Shown one piece after another: positions 34,701 to 42,500 of a stretch of 42,500 bases of DNA (its first letter is position 1; every line of letters starts with the position of its first letter). Position numbers and translations under genes: made by a program. Source of the DNA: Prorocentrum cordatum (Eukaryota > Sar > Dinophyceae > Prorocentrales > Prorocentraceae); NCBI GenBank assembly GCA_963575745.1, contig CAUYUJ010018486.1:1-42500 (forward strand), written 5' to 3'. The notes under the pieces were generated by a model. The model saw only the letters and a program-made list of their open reading frames with translations. It did no database searches and was not told where the DNA came from.

Positions 34701-36920
34701 CCCACAGGAGCCGAAAAGTGACGACAGTTCCAAGTTTTCGATGGCCCGCTCGGACTACCAACATGAAATGCGGAACCCATCAAGAAGGGGCTCTCGCCTG
34801 GATTCCCCCGCTATCCACTCACATATGAAGCTCCAACCTGAGACTTCCTCCATATTCATTACATAGGAGCCGAAAAGAAACGACAATTGCAAGTTTCCGA
34901 TGACCCACTCGGATTACCAACACGAAGCGCGCACCTTATAGGGAGGGGGCTCCCGCCTGAGAATTCCCCACGATGCACTCAAAGACGAAGCTCCCGCCTG
35001 AGACTTCCTCCAGATTCACTCCACAGGAGCCGAAAAATCAAGACTGTGACAAGTTTCCGGTGACCTGCTCGGATTACCAGCATGAAATACGGGCCCCACA
35101 GGGAGGGGCTCCCGCCTGAGATTTCCTCGCAATTCACTCACAGACGAAGCTCCCGCCTGAGACCTTTTCCATGACGGAGGGGAAGAGGGAGAAAGGGGGG
35201 AAGAAGGACGAGGAAAAGGAGGAGGAAAAGGAGGAGGAGGAGGAAGAGGATGACGAGAAGGAGAGGGGGGAGGGTGGGAGGTTCCTGCGCGGAGGTTTGC
35301 AGAGAAAACAAGATACCCACTTAGGATGACGGAAAACAATACGCACTACACTTTGGGGCAAAATCTTGAGTCATGTTCGTAAGGCCCGCGGGCAAGTCGT
35401 ATTGTTTTTGTCAGGGGCGGCGGAGGTGTCAGCATGTTGCATACTGCGCACAGGGCGACCATGCCTAACAAAAAAGCAATACAGAATGCCACTCGCGGGA
35501 AAATCCTGGATATTGCGCGGCCACCCCGCGATTACCGTCAAGAGGTTTTTTTGACAGGGACGGCGGGACTGGTGGAGTATAGCCTGCTGTGCGCAGGCCC
35601 ACCCGACACAATGGTGGGCATTGGTCTTCGACAAGGATGGTGGAGGCCGACATATTCCCGATGTGTGCTGCCACGTGCGCAGGCGCACCTGACACACTCT
35701 ACACGTGCCCCGAACGTGGCGCACCTGGCGCGGCTGGAGTATGCGGCACACCTGGCGCACGCGGAGCACGTGGCGCATCTGGCGCACCAGGTTTGCCTGG
35801 CACGCTCGGGCCCCAGGGGTGCCTGGCGCGCGTGGCGCGCCTGGCACGCGTGGTGCACCTCGCCCCAGTGTCGCGCACATGGGGCCGGTTTTGGTTCCCA
35901 GCATATGTCCATCCAAAGACGACCGCTGAACATGCTCAGGCACGGGCGTTACTGATGTATTGGGAGAGCGGGTGGGAGTGAGCTAGACGACTTGCTATCT
36001 AGGGGGTGTCTTGACCCCTCCCCCTACCCGCTCCCCTGGGCCCTGGACCTGGATGGGGGATGTCGCGACCCATTGGAGCATACCCTTTTGGGCCTCCTGG
36101 GGGGGCTACTTACGTACCCCCCTGTCTTTGATCGAACTCCTCCAATATGGCCCCAAGTTGGCCCCAACGCTCCCGAGAGTGCCCTAGAGGGCCCCACGAG
36201 ATGCCCAGGATGTCCCAAGAAACCGCCCAAAGACCCCCAACAGGCCCCAAGAGGCTCCCCCGAGTCACCCAAGACGCTCCAAGAGGCCCCCAAGACCGCC
36301 AAGAGGCCTCCAAAACGCCCCAAGAGATCCGAAGAGACCCCGTGAGGCATCCAGAGCCTCTGGCCTTTCTGCTTGCCTTCCTCCTCGTCCTCCTCCTCGT
36401 CCTCGTCCTCCTCCTCCTCGTCCTCCTCCTCCTCCCTCCCTCCTCCCTCCTCCCTCCTCCCTCCTCCCTCCTCCCTCCTCCCTCCTCCCTCGTCGCTCCT
36501 CCCTCATTCCTCCTCCCCCCTCCCTCCTCACTCCTCCTTCCTTCCATCCTCCTCCGCTTGGGGAATTACGGCTTCCCTAACCTTTTGTTATACTGCATGC
36601 TCCTGCACATCCCTGATCAGGGCAATTCGCCTCGGCATCGTTTCCGAATGGGCTGGTGGGGTTACGCGAAGCGTCTAGAATTATCGATCTGGCCGGCGCA
36701 GGGTGGGGGCAAATGCCACCAGCCCACCTCCCACTCCCAGCGAACGTCGGCATGACGCCTTGTAGCGCTACCGTAGCCCAAGCTAACTAACCCCTCTGCG
36801 CGCCGCCAGCTCGTCGCCGACGACGAGGTACAACGCACAGCAGGCCAGCGCAAGCGCCAGCAGCCGGCGCCCAGCGAGCTCCAGCCGAGGCCGTGAGATC
36901 AGCTCAGAGTGCTCCGCCAT
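25789..36920 (-). CDS. SLC9B/NHA-type sodium/proton antiporter, ten exons, C-terminus missing
   Basis: Exons by position, 5' to 3' on the minus strand: 36920-36792, about 31788-31690, 30193-30056, 29816-29796, about 29224-29126, 28191-28066, 27917-27563, 26835-26741, 26404-26333, 25974-25789. Joined, they stay in frame for about 440 codons and follow the SLC9B order: GGPLFALL, LPPLLGMLCAGLLLRNLP, LILCRAGLSFDL, AAISPAVVVPSLLSLQ, GIPTM then LDDVLAIAGF, QPLLFGLVG, and WLPKATVQAAIGAIALDEAR. The Asp-Asp pair of LDDVLAI matches the ion-binding aspartates of this family, which exchanges sodium for protons across membranes. Donors are GT, GC or GA, all acceptors with clear sites are AG. The junctions of exons 1/2 and 4/5 are ambiguous within repeated bases. 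Roughly the last 50 residues are not found. The first ATG (cgATGG) is assumed. Confidence 0.88.
25975..26332 (-). mobile_element. Antiporter intron 9 (GC-AG), introner-like
   Basis: Both ends carry inverted copies of ACCAGCCT followed by GAGC. The exon-intron junctions share the direct repeat AGGCGA. Confidence 0.65.
26405..26740 (-). mobile_element. Antiporter intron 8 (GT-AG), a dispersed element
   Basis: The junctions share GAGGT. On the plus strand it starts CTCTGAAGGGGCCCAGGGAC, then ACAAACAAATACACAC, and ends with a CCCTCCTGAAC stretch. A shorter relative with the same blocks in the same order lies at 31003-31172 within intron 2. Confidence 0.7.
26836..27562 (-). mobile_element. Antiporter intron 7 (GA-AG), introner-like, with nested dispersed repeat
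   Basis: Both ends carry inverted copies of a GCGGGCGCnGAnC stretch, and the junctions share GGAGC. Inside lies copy 2 (27293-27476) of the dispersed repeat of 22846-23035, and a small GACCCCCGTCG repeat near 27070-27185. Confidence 0.65.
27918..28065 (-). mobile_element. Antiporter intron 6 (GA-AG), 148-nt introner
   Basis: The first and last 33 or so bases are inverted copies of each other (about 25 of 33 match; CTCAGAGGAAGGCGAGTCGA against CTCGGAGCAGGGCGACTTGA). The junctions share AGGAGC. Almost the whole intron is therefore a TIR element. Confidence 0.75.
28519..28729. mobile_element. MITE-like element with TIRs (GATGCATCGGCGATG family), copy 2
   Basis: The left end is AGGCCTCCCAAATTGGGTC and the complement of the right end is AGGCCTTCCAAATGGGGTC. 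The interior has degenerate GCATCGGCAATG-type repeats. It lies inside antiporter intron 5. Confidence 0.75.
28935..29035. repeat. Palindromic TGTTCTnAGAACA words
   Basis: AATGTTCTCAGAACATT lies at 28935-28951, a close copy at 28988-29004 and a partial one at 29023-29035. Further TGTTC words lie nearby. Confidence 0.8.
29225..29795 (-). mobile_element. Antiporter intron 4, introner-like, splice sites not canonical
   Basis: Both ends carry inverted CCGCGGTCG and both junctions carry TGACG, so the exact splice point is ambiguous within those five bases. No placement gives GT-AG. Confidence 0.6.
29817..30055 (-). mobile_element. Antiporter intron 3 (GT-AG), made of a TIR element, copy 3
   Basis: The intron consists of a 228-bp element (29821-30048) plus a few bases at each end. 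Its left end is AGGCCTCCTAGATGGGG and the complement of the right end is AGACCTCCTAGATGGG; the second block TCGGAGGATCGCGCCGCA is also inverted at both sides. The interior has GATGCATCGGCGATG repeats. Splicing at GT and AG joins RWSSV to VRLLALT, as SLC9B alignment needs. Confidence 0.85.
30194..31689 (-). other. Antiporter intron 2 (GT-AG), with nested repeats
   Basis: The junctions share GTGGC, and both ends carry an inverted stretch of the type GGGGGnGCCAnGnGGT. It holds the relative of intron 8 at 31003-31172 and a TCC tract at 31342-31402. Bases 30580-30690 resemble 26030-26110. Confidence 0.65.
32148..32720 (+). repeat. Diverged repeat family with CCCCGCGATCAC core, copies 1 and 2
   Basis: Units near 32148 and 32378 share a C-run, ACCATCC, a AAAATGCAC-like piece, GCGCCCCGCGATCAC and TTGCA. 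The second unit continues with GGGACGGCGGG, a CTGCTGTnCGCAGGCCC block and a GGCGCACCTGGC minisatellite. The same order recurs at 35453-35900. Confidence 0.65.
33170..33640 (-). repeat. GAA/GAG/TAA trinucleotide tract, about 470 bp
   Basis: On the plus strand the tract is TTC, TTA and then TCC triplets. It is an expansion at the position of the 56-bp tract of the full copy. Confidence 0.95.
33788..33856 (-). repeat. Stem-loop repeat, 2 copies, after the truncated helicase end
   Basis: Copies lie at 33834-33856 and 33788-33818. The second has a 7-bp outer stem on the minus strand, AGCGGCT/GGCCGCT, with one G-U pair; on the plus strand that pair would be a C-A mismatch. Confidence 0.85.
33985..35170 (+). 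repeat. Satellite array, about 160-bp unit, about seven copies
   Basis: The word GACCCGCTCGGATTACC or a close variant recurs at 34104, 34266, 34426, 34586, 34743, 34902 and 35063, giving periods of 157-162 bp. Each unit has two pieces like TCCCGCCTGAGACTTCCTC. Confidence 0.95.
35165..35262 (+). repeat. Purine-rich GGA/GAA tract
   Basis: Imperfect GGA and GAAA triplets follow directly on the satellite. Confidence 0.85.
35350..35900 (+). repeat. Diverged repeat family with CCCCGCGATTAC core, copy 3
   Basis: It shares with 32378-32720 the ACCAT start, the ACCCCGCGAT block, GACAGGGACGGCGGG, the CTGCTGTGCGCAGGCCC block and a terminal GGCGCACCTGGCGC minisatellite (35700-35870). Confidence 0.65.
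36130..36350 (+). repeat. CCAAGAGGCCCC-type minisatellite
   Basis: Short units with CCCAAGA and GGCCCC recur irregularly. A similar text in the opposite orientation fills 42360-42500. Confidence 0.6.
36369..36545 (+). repeat. TCC/CTCC pyrimidine tract
   Basis: Runs of TCC change into a seven-base CCTCCCT repeat. Confidence 0.95.
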
Positions 36921-37225
36921 CGACCTAGGGGTGGGGGCAAGGCAGAAGGAGGACGGCGGCGGAGGCGACGACTGACGACAATGGCAAAGGCGACGACGGC
37001 GGCGGCAACGACGACGACGACGGACGGCGACGAAGACGACGATGCGGCGGCGACGGCGAAAAAGGAAAACGAACGACTGAGGCCGACGGACGAGGACGAC
37101 GACCAAACGATGGACTTGATAGTATGACGATGCTGGTGGCGGCGGCAGCGGCAACGACCAGGCCAATCCTCGCGCCCTCATGAGCTATCAGACCGAGTGT
37201 CGCGATCGGCCCGTCGTCGAGCCTC

Positions 37226-37240
37226 GTCTTACGCTCCTCC

Positions 37241-37292
<52 letters not shown>

Positions 37293-37472
37293 GCTCCTCC
37301 TCCTCCTCCTTTTCCTCCTCCTCCTCCTCCTCCTCCTCATCCTCCTCCTCCTCCTCCCTCCCCCTCTTCCCCCTACTCCCCCTCCTCCTCCTCCACCTGA
37401 TCCTCCTCCTCCTCCTCCTCATCCTCCTCCTCCTCGTCCTCCTCCTCCCCCTCACCGTCCGTCCGTTCATCT
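37226..37472 (+). repeat. TCC pyrimidine tract, about 250 bp
   Basis: Near-pure CTC/TCC triplets with TTC and ATC interruptions. Confidence 0.95.
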
Positions 37473-37537
37473 GCCTTCTCCCCATCATCATCCCTATTCT
37501 TCTCTAGAAATGCTGGGGTGAGTTTAGTCAAGCCTGT

Positions 37538-37746
37538 TCCTCCTCCTCCTCCTCCTCCTCATTCTACCCGTCCTTCGCACCGCCAGCAGCATCAGCAGCA
37601 GCATCATCATCAGCAGCATCATCATCATCAGCAGCATCGTCATCAGCAGCAGCATTAGCATCATCAACATCCTCAGCATCATCACCATCTGCATCATCAC
37701 CATCACCATCACCATCAGCATCATCATCATCACCATCAGCATCAGC

Positions 37747-37778
<32 letters not shown>

Positions 37779-38582
37779 CATCATCAGCATCATCATCATC
37801 ATCATCATCATCATCAGCTTCATCATCAGCAGCAGTATCATCATCTTCAGCCACACCATGTTCATCATCAGCATCGCCAACATCATCAGCATCAACACCA
37901 TCAGCAGCCGCATCATCATCATCATCAGAAGCATCCTCAGAATCAACATCCTCACCATCGTCATCATCATCAGCACCATCATCATCATAATCAGCACCAG
38001 CATCATCGCCAACATCATCACCAGCATCATCAGCAACATCATCACCAGCATCCGCAGCACCAACACCAACATCAACATCATCACCATCAGCATCATCATC
38101 AGCAGCAGCATCAGCATCATCAACCACATCAGCATCAACGGCATCTTCATAAGCATCATCATCCTAATCATCATCCGCATCACAATGAGAAACATCATCA
38201 TCATCATGATCATCATCATCATCATCGTCATGATCAGTATCACCATCACCATTATCATCGTCGTCGTCATCATCATCATTATCGACATCATCAGCATCGT
38301 CATCATCATCATCAGTATCAAATGCCATCGTCATCATCATCAACAGCATCATCTTCATGATCACCATCAATAATCATCATTATCAGCACAATCATCATCA
38401 TCTCTTCATCCTCATCAGCATCATCATTATCATCATCAGCAGCATCGTCAGCATCGTCAGCATCATCATCAGCATCATCACCTTCGTCACCACCATCATC
38501 AACATCATCATCATCAACAACATCAACATCGTCATCATCCCCACCTCCACCACCATCATCATTATCACCATCACCCAATCAC
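37538..38582 (+). repeat. CAT/CAG triplet array, about 1 kb
   Basis: After a short TCC run, CAT triplets with CAG, CAC and CAA interruptions fill the stretch. It is open in several frames simply because of composition. Confidence 0.95.
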
Positions 38583-38595
38583 CACGACCACTTAG

Positions 38596-39489
38596 GTGTA
38601 CAAAGTCAGAGCCATAATGAAGTCACTTTTGTGTGCGTCTGTATGGTTGTTGTGTTTTTTGTGTGTGTGTGTGTGTTTATGTTCCGTCCAGTGTTTTTTG
38701 TATGTTTTTGTATGTTTTGCGTGTGCTGGTTTGTGTTGTTTTGTGTTTTGTTGTGATTTTTGGGAGGGGAGGAATCTACCGCGGTCGATCGCCCAGGAGG
38801 GTTCGACTGCCGCCCCGGCGCGGATCGCCCCCGCCAAGGTTCTCTTAAAAGGGGGAGCTTCGGCGTGGGCTTTTCCCGTAGGCGCCCCCGCTCGCCTGGG
38901 AGGGCGCGGGGGGTCCTGGATCGCCTGGGGGGGGTTCCAGGACGGGCCGACTCGCCCTGGGGGGGGTCGGTCCGAGCGGTGGAATCGCCCGGGGGGGTCT
39001 CCGCCACTCAGTTCCTGCACGAGTCGCCCGGGGTGGTCTCGCGCGGGAAAAGCCCTCGCGAATCGCCCAAAGGGGGTTCCACGGGGGCGAGGTAGCCCGG
39101 GGGGGCGCCTCAGAACAGTGCACGGCGCGAAGGATTCCCGCGAATCTTTCGCGGGACTTTCGCGAATTCGTCGCAAGGGGCCCGGACTCTCGCGAATTTT
39201 TAGCGAGAGGCGTAGCGGTCTGGACAGTCGCGCAGGGGGGGGGGGCGAAGAAGAGAGGAGGGGAGGTCCGATGCCAAAGCCTCGAGGGCAACCTCCGGAG
39301 CCAAGCGAATGACGGACAATTGGAGCAGGGAGCGGCTAAGGATAGAGAAGGGGGGCGAAGGATAAGAGCTGGAGGGGAGCGCGAGCGGCGCACCGAGGAG
39401 CAGAGGCGGAGAGAAGGGTAGTTCTCCGGTTGATCACGCCGAGAAAAGGGCGAGGTTGATGACTAAATTAAGGCTCTGACTTTGCACAC
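38596..39489. mobile_element. Possible 894-bp TIR element
   Basis: The ends GTGTACAAAGTCAGAGCC and, complemented, GTGTGCAAAGTCAGAGCC match at 20 of 22 bases including TWAA. The interior has a T/G-rich part at 38610-38760 and a GATCGCCCGGGGGGGTTCC-type minisatellite at 38780-39115. No transposase frame and no clear target duplication are seen. Confidence 0.55.
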
Positions 39490-39652
39490 GCAAGACCACC
39501 ATCATCACACATGCTCCCTCACCCGTTCTCCTCCCTTTGTGGCCAAGTAGTCCGAGGGCAGTGCTCGAACCTTGAGAGATCGTCGCGTAGACAGAGCGAG
39601 AGCGCTCCGGAACGCTCTGAGAAGACCCACTGGATCTCTGAGATGCCGATCT

Positions 39653-39801
39653 GATGGGACTGTTTTCCACCACCACCACCACCATGAGTTGGAGGGGGGA
39701 AGGAGCCGGAGGAGGAGGAGGAGGAGGAGAAGGAGGAGGAGGAGGAGGAGGAGAACCCCCTCTCCCTCCAAGCTATGGTGGTGGTGGAAAACAGGCCCAT
39801 C
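39653..39801. repeat. Inverted repeat around a GGA tract
   Basis: GATGGGACTGTTTTCCACC on the left is matched in inverse by GGTGGAAAACAGGCCCATC on the right, with GGA triplets (39707-39753) between. The size suggests a small foldback element. Confidence 0.75.
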
Positions 39802-39893
39802 ACGATCTTTACCCGATGTTACCCTCGTCCGGGCTTCGCCCTACGCACGGCGCGGCGCCGAGCCCTGGCACGGCCGGCCCGCTCCCCAAGGCG

Positions 39894-39954
39894 CCCCGGG
39901 CTTTGCCAGGCGCCAGGGGCTGGCAGAGCCCCTGGCGCCAGGCAGAGCCCGGGG
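39894..39954. repeat. Strong hairpin, 28-bp stem
   Basis: The arms 39894-39921 and 39927-39954 pair at 26 of 28 positions around a 5-base loop; the arms begin CCCCGGGCT and contain CAGGCGCCAGGGG or its equivalent. Confidence 0.9.
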
Positions 39955-40039
39955 CTCTGTCAGGCTCTGTCACGGCAGGCGGGGCCGTCGGCGAGGGAGG
40001 CAGGACGGGAGTGGTGTCACGGCACATCTGGCGCAGGAT

Positions 40040-40235
40040 GCGTCCAGTGGGAAACCCATCGAAACCCAGGGCACCCTGGTCCAGCGTGCCCCGGGTCAGC
40101 ATGAAGCAGACGGGTCCTGAGAGACATGGAAGAGGATGCAACAGCGCGGAAAGCAGGATGCAACAGCGCGAGACCCAAGAAACCCAGGGCGACCTGGAGG
40201 CAAGCAGGGTGTCTCTTGGGATGGGTTTCCACTGT
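40040..40235 (+). repeat. Dispersed repeat GAAACCCAGGGC..., partial copies
   Basis: ATCGAAACCCAGGGCACCC occurs near 40057, and AAGAAACCCAGGGCGACC with GGAGGCAAGCAGGGTGT near 40178. These match the elements at 22846 and 27293. Confidence 0.7.
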
Positions 40236-40499
40236 CTGTTGACGCCCTGCTCCGAAGGGCCCGGCCCGCGGGCGGCGCTGGGCGCCCCGGCGCCTGGCGC
40301 CCCCGCGCGCGCGCATGCCGGCAGAGGCCAGATATTTCACGCTTCCCGGCGTTGGTCGCCTTCCAGCAAGGCTCGTTCCCCAAACATGATCGCGTCGTAA
40401 AAAAAAATCATGACGGGAGGTTCGTGGCGATGTTCACCCTCGGGGGGCCCTCGCCGGGCCTCGGGACCGTCAAAAAAAACGACGCGGGAGGAGGGCGCG

Positions 40500-40760
40500 C
40501 CGCTGGATGACCCCAAAAGGGGGGGGGACCCCCCCCCTTTCCCCGATCCGTCGTCGGGGACCCCCACCCCCTCCCCCTCCCTTTCCCGATCCGTCGTCGA
40601 GGATCCGTCGTCGAGGAAAACCCCTCCCCCTCCCCCCCCTTTCCCGGTCCGTCGTCGGGGACCCCCCCCCCTCCCCTCCCCTCCTTTCAAAAGGGGGGGG
40701 GTCCGGTCCGACCCCCCCTCCCCCCCTTTGGCCGCCAAGTTCGAACCTCCCCCCCTCCTC
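40500..40760 (+). repeat. C-run and GATCCGTCGTCGGGG repeats
   Basis: Units with CCCTTTCCCGATCCGTCGTCG separated by long C runs recur about four times; several G and C homopolymers make this stretch prone to sequencing error. Confidence 0.8.
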
Positions 40761-40795
40761 CCCTTTCTCCACGGCGCCCCTGGTCTCCGGAACCC

Positions 40796-40880
40796 GACCC
40801 CTACTACCCCTAACACTAATCGTCACCCTTGCCCTAACCCCTAACCCCTAACCCCTAAACCCTCACCCCAAACCCAGACC
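40796..40880 (+). repeat. Short telomere-like CCCCTAA stretch
   Basis: Several CCCTAACC and CCCCTAA units occur near 40831-40860, with one CCCTAAA. It is short and degenerate, inside the sequence rather than at an end. Confidence 0.65.
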
Positions 40881-40884
40881 CTAG

Positions 40885-41845
40885 CCCAAAACAGTGCTCA
40901 CTACTCATTACGCACTACGTATTACCGACAATTCACTACTCGCTACTCACTAGTCACTTCCCACTACTCACTACTCACGACTCACTATTCACTACCCACG
41001 ACCCACTACCCACGACGCACTACTCACTACTACCATCCTACCCACGCCTCACTACAAGCTACTCACTATTCAGCATTCACTATTCAATACTCACTACTCA
41101 CTAAACACAACTATCTCAATACCCACTACTCGCTAATCACACATCACCACTCACTACCACTAACCACTATCCACTACTCACTACTTCTACTTCACTACCC
41201 ACTAATCACTGCCCACAACTCAATACTCACTATCCACTACTCGCTATTCGCTACTCCCTACACAGTCCTCACTGCTCACTACTCACTACTCGCTACTCCC
41301 TACGCCCTACTCGCTACCCGATACGCACTATTCACTACCACCTACTCACGACTCACTACGCTCCCACCACTCACTACTCACTACTTCCTACTACCTCCTC
41401 ACTACTCCCAACAACTCACCACTCACTACTCACTACCCAGTACTCAATACTCACTACTCACTAGCCACTACTCACTGCCCACTACTCACTACTCACTGAG
41501 CACTACTCACTACCCACTAACCACTATGCACTACTTACTACTGAGAAGTCACAAATCACTACTCACTACGCACTGCCCAGAATTCACTACTCACTATCCG
41601 CGACTCGCTACCCAATGACACATGTCCACTACCCACTAAGAAATTCTCGCTTCTCACTACCCACTACTCCGTACTCCCTACTCACTAGTCATTAGTCGCA
41701 AGTCGCTACTCACTACTCACTACTCACGACTCACTACTCACGAACTGTTATTCGCTATTGCCTGCTCACTACCGACTACTCAATACCTACTTCTCGCTTA
41801 TCACTACCCACTACCCACTACTCCCTACTCACTACATCAGAGAAA
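40885..41845 (+). repeat. CACTACTCA satellite, about 960 bp
   Basis: Degenerate units of CACTACTCACTA and CTCGCTACTC fill the stretch. Confidence 0.95.
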
Positions 41846-41924
41846 CTATGGATTCAGTTTGTGTCGGGGTTTCGGTTTTCTGCTATGCCTGGCGGCCCAT
41901 AGGGGCCAGACGGATCGCGAGGAG

Positions 41925-41985
41925 GCGCATGAGGAGGAGGAGGAGGAGGAGGAGGAAAAGGAGGAGGAGGAGGAGGAGGAGGGCC
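41925..41985 (+). repeat. GGA purine tract
   Basis: About twenty GGA or GAGG triplets. Confidence 0.9.
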
Positions 41986-42172
41986 ATCTGTGGTTGTGGC
42001 TCCTCGCGTTTCTCCGGCCTGCCTCTCTCCCCTCCCCCTCCTCCCTCCCTCCCTCTCTCCTCCTCCCCCCGCCCCTCCCCCCGAAATGGGACGAATTACA
42101 ACCGACTAGTCCCAATTCCAACCGTTCGGAGCGAATTGCAACCATAAATGGGACCCATTACAACCATGGGAT

Positions 42173-42345
42173 CTTCAGAAGTACTTCTTTCTTCTTCAGA
42201 AGTATTTCTTTCTTCTTCAGAAGTACTTCTTTCTTCTTCAGAAGTACTTCGATTCCTTAGGATTCCTTACGATTCCTTAGGATTCCTTAGGGTCCTTAGG
42301 ATTCCTTAGGGTCCTTGGGATTCCTTGGGATCCTTAGGAATATTC
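42173..42345 (+). repeat. 21-bp tandem repeat then GATTCCTTAG repeats
   Basis: CTTCAGAAGTACTTCTTTCTT recurs at 42173, 42194, 42215 and 42236 with a period of 21. From about 42250 units such as GATTCCTTAG and GGTCCTTAG follow. Confidence 0.9.
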
Positions 42346-42500
42346 GCGAATTCATGGGAGTCCTGAAAAATCCTTAGGGGAAGAAAGCGCTTTGGGGGCC
42401 TTCTTGAGTTCGCTTTGGGCCACTCTTAAGGCCCGCTTGGGCCTTCTTGGAGCCCTCATGGGGCCCTTATTGACTTTTCTTGGCGCCAAAATAAGCCCTA

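Larger units (their letters stand above)
31789..36791 (-). other. Antiporter intron 1, about 5 kb, mostly repeats
   Basis: The junctions share AGAGGG, so the cut point is ambiguous. It contains diverged repeats at 32148-32720 and 35350-35900, a truncated Helitron tail at 32954-33979, a 160-bp satellite at 33985-35170 and purine or pyrimidine tracts. No other gene is supported inside it. Confidence 0.55.

Noticed and set aside
33985-35170. Regular direct repeats considered as a CRISPR array
   Set aside because: The whole 160-bp unit is repeated, including what would be spacers, and the genome is eukaryotic.
36765-36790. CCGTAGCCCAAGC resembling the dinoflagellate spliced leader
   Set aside because: Only the beginning and end letters resemble it, the middle is missing, and no downstream donor or snRNA-like context is seen on that strand.
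37524-38578. Long minus- and plus-strand ORFs rich in Met, Asp or Ile
   Set aside because: They are translations of the CAT/CAG array in different frames; no non-repetitive coding part is attached.

Overview
The window looks like nuclear DNA of a dinoflagellate or close relative; I cannot name the species. The evidence is GC-rich coding sequence, very large amounts of trinucleotide and minisatellite DNA, a string of intronless genes on one strand, and above all a multi-exon gene whose intron donors are a mixture of GT, GC and GA with AG acceptors, each junction carrying a short direct repeat. None of the coding regions looks bacterial.

Bases 1-19,050 are gene-dense, plus-strand and apparently intronless. 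In order: the 3' part of an Ala/Pro-rich protein with one apparent frameshift; a protein with two ankyrin-like modules and a C-terminal G-patch; a small unidentified ORF; an RPA70-like single-strand DNA-binding protein; and a giant Helitron-type RepHel polyprotein (8283-18562). The polyprotein carries a ubiquitin-specific protease domain, a C2H2 finger, a DUF6570-like region, an HUH Rep domain (His-Pro-His), a two-tyrosine motif (Y-x3-Y-x2-K) and a PIF1-family helicase. It is broken by one frameshift and two in-frame stops. RPA plus RepHel is a familiar Helitron toolkit, so much of this half may be one large rolling-circle transposon or its relics.

A short stem-loop repeat (22 copies found, two of them degenerate) runs through this half. 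It begins 20-26 nt after the stop codon of four genes and of a fifth, truncated copy. Its stem sequences differ between copies but stay complementary within each copy, and G-U pairs work only on the sense strand. This is the strongest candidate here for an undescribed element.

Bases 19,050-25,700 hold trinucleotide arrays, minisatellites and dispersed repeats, with no gene I can support. Bases 25,789-36,920 on the minus strand hold a ten-exon SLC9B/NHA-type sodium/proton antiporter gene that single ORFs hide; its last exon was not found. Most of its introns have inverted terminal repeats at their exact ends and 5-6 bp direct repeats across the splice sites, as expected for introners, that is, introns made by transposon insertion. 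One intron is wholly a member of a TIR element family that occurs twice more in the window. The large introns hold a 160-bp satellite, a truncated second copy of the Helitron tail (32,954-33,979, minus), and diverged repeats.

Bases 36,930-42,500 are again repeat-dominated: pyrimidine trinucleotide tracts, about 1 kb of CAT/CAG triplets, a possible 894-bp TIR element, a 28-bp-stem hairpin, a short telomere-like stretch and about 1 kb of a CACTACTCA satellite.
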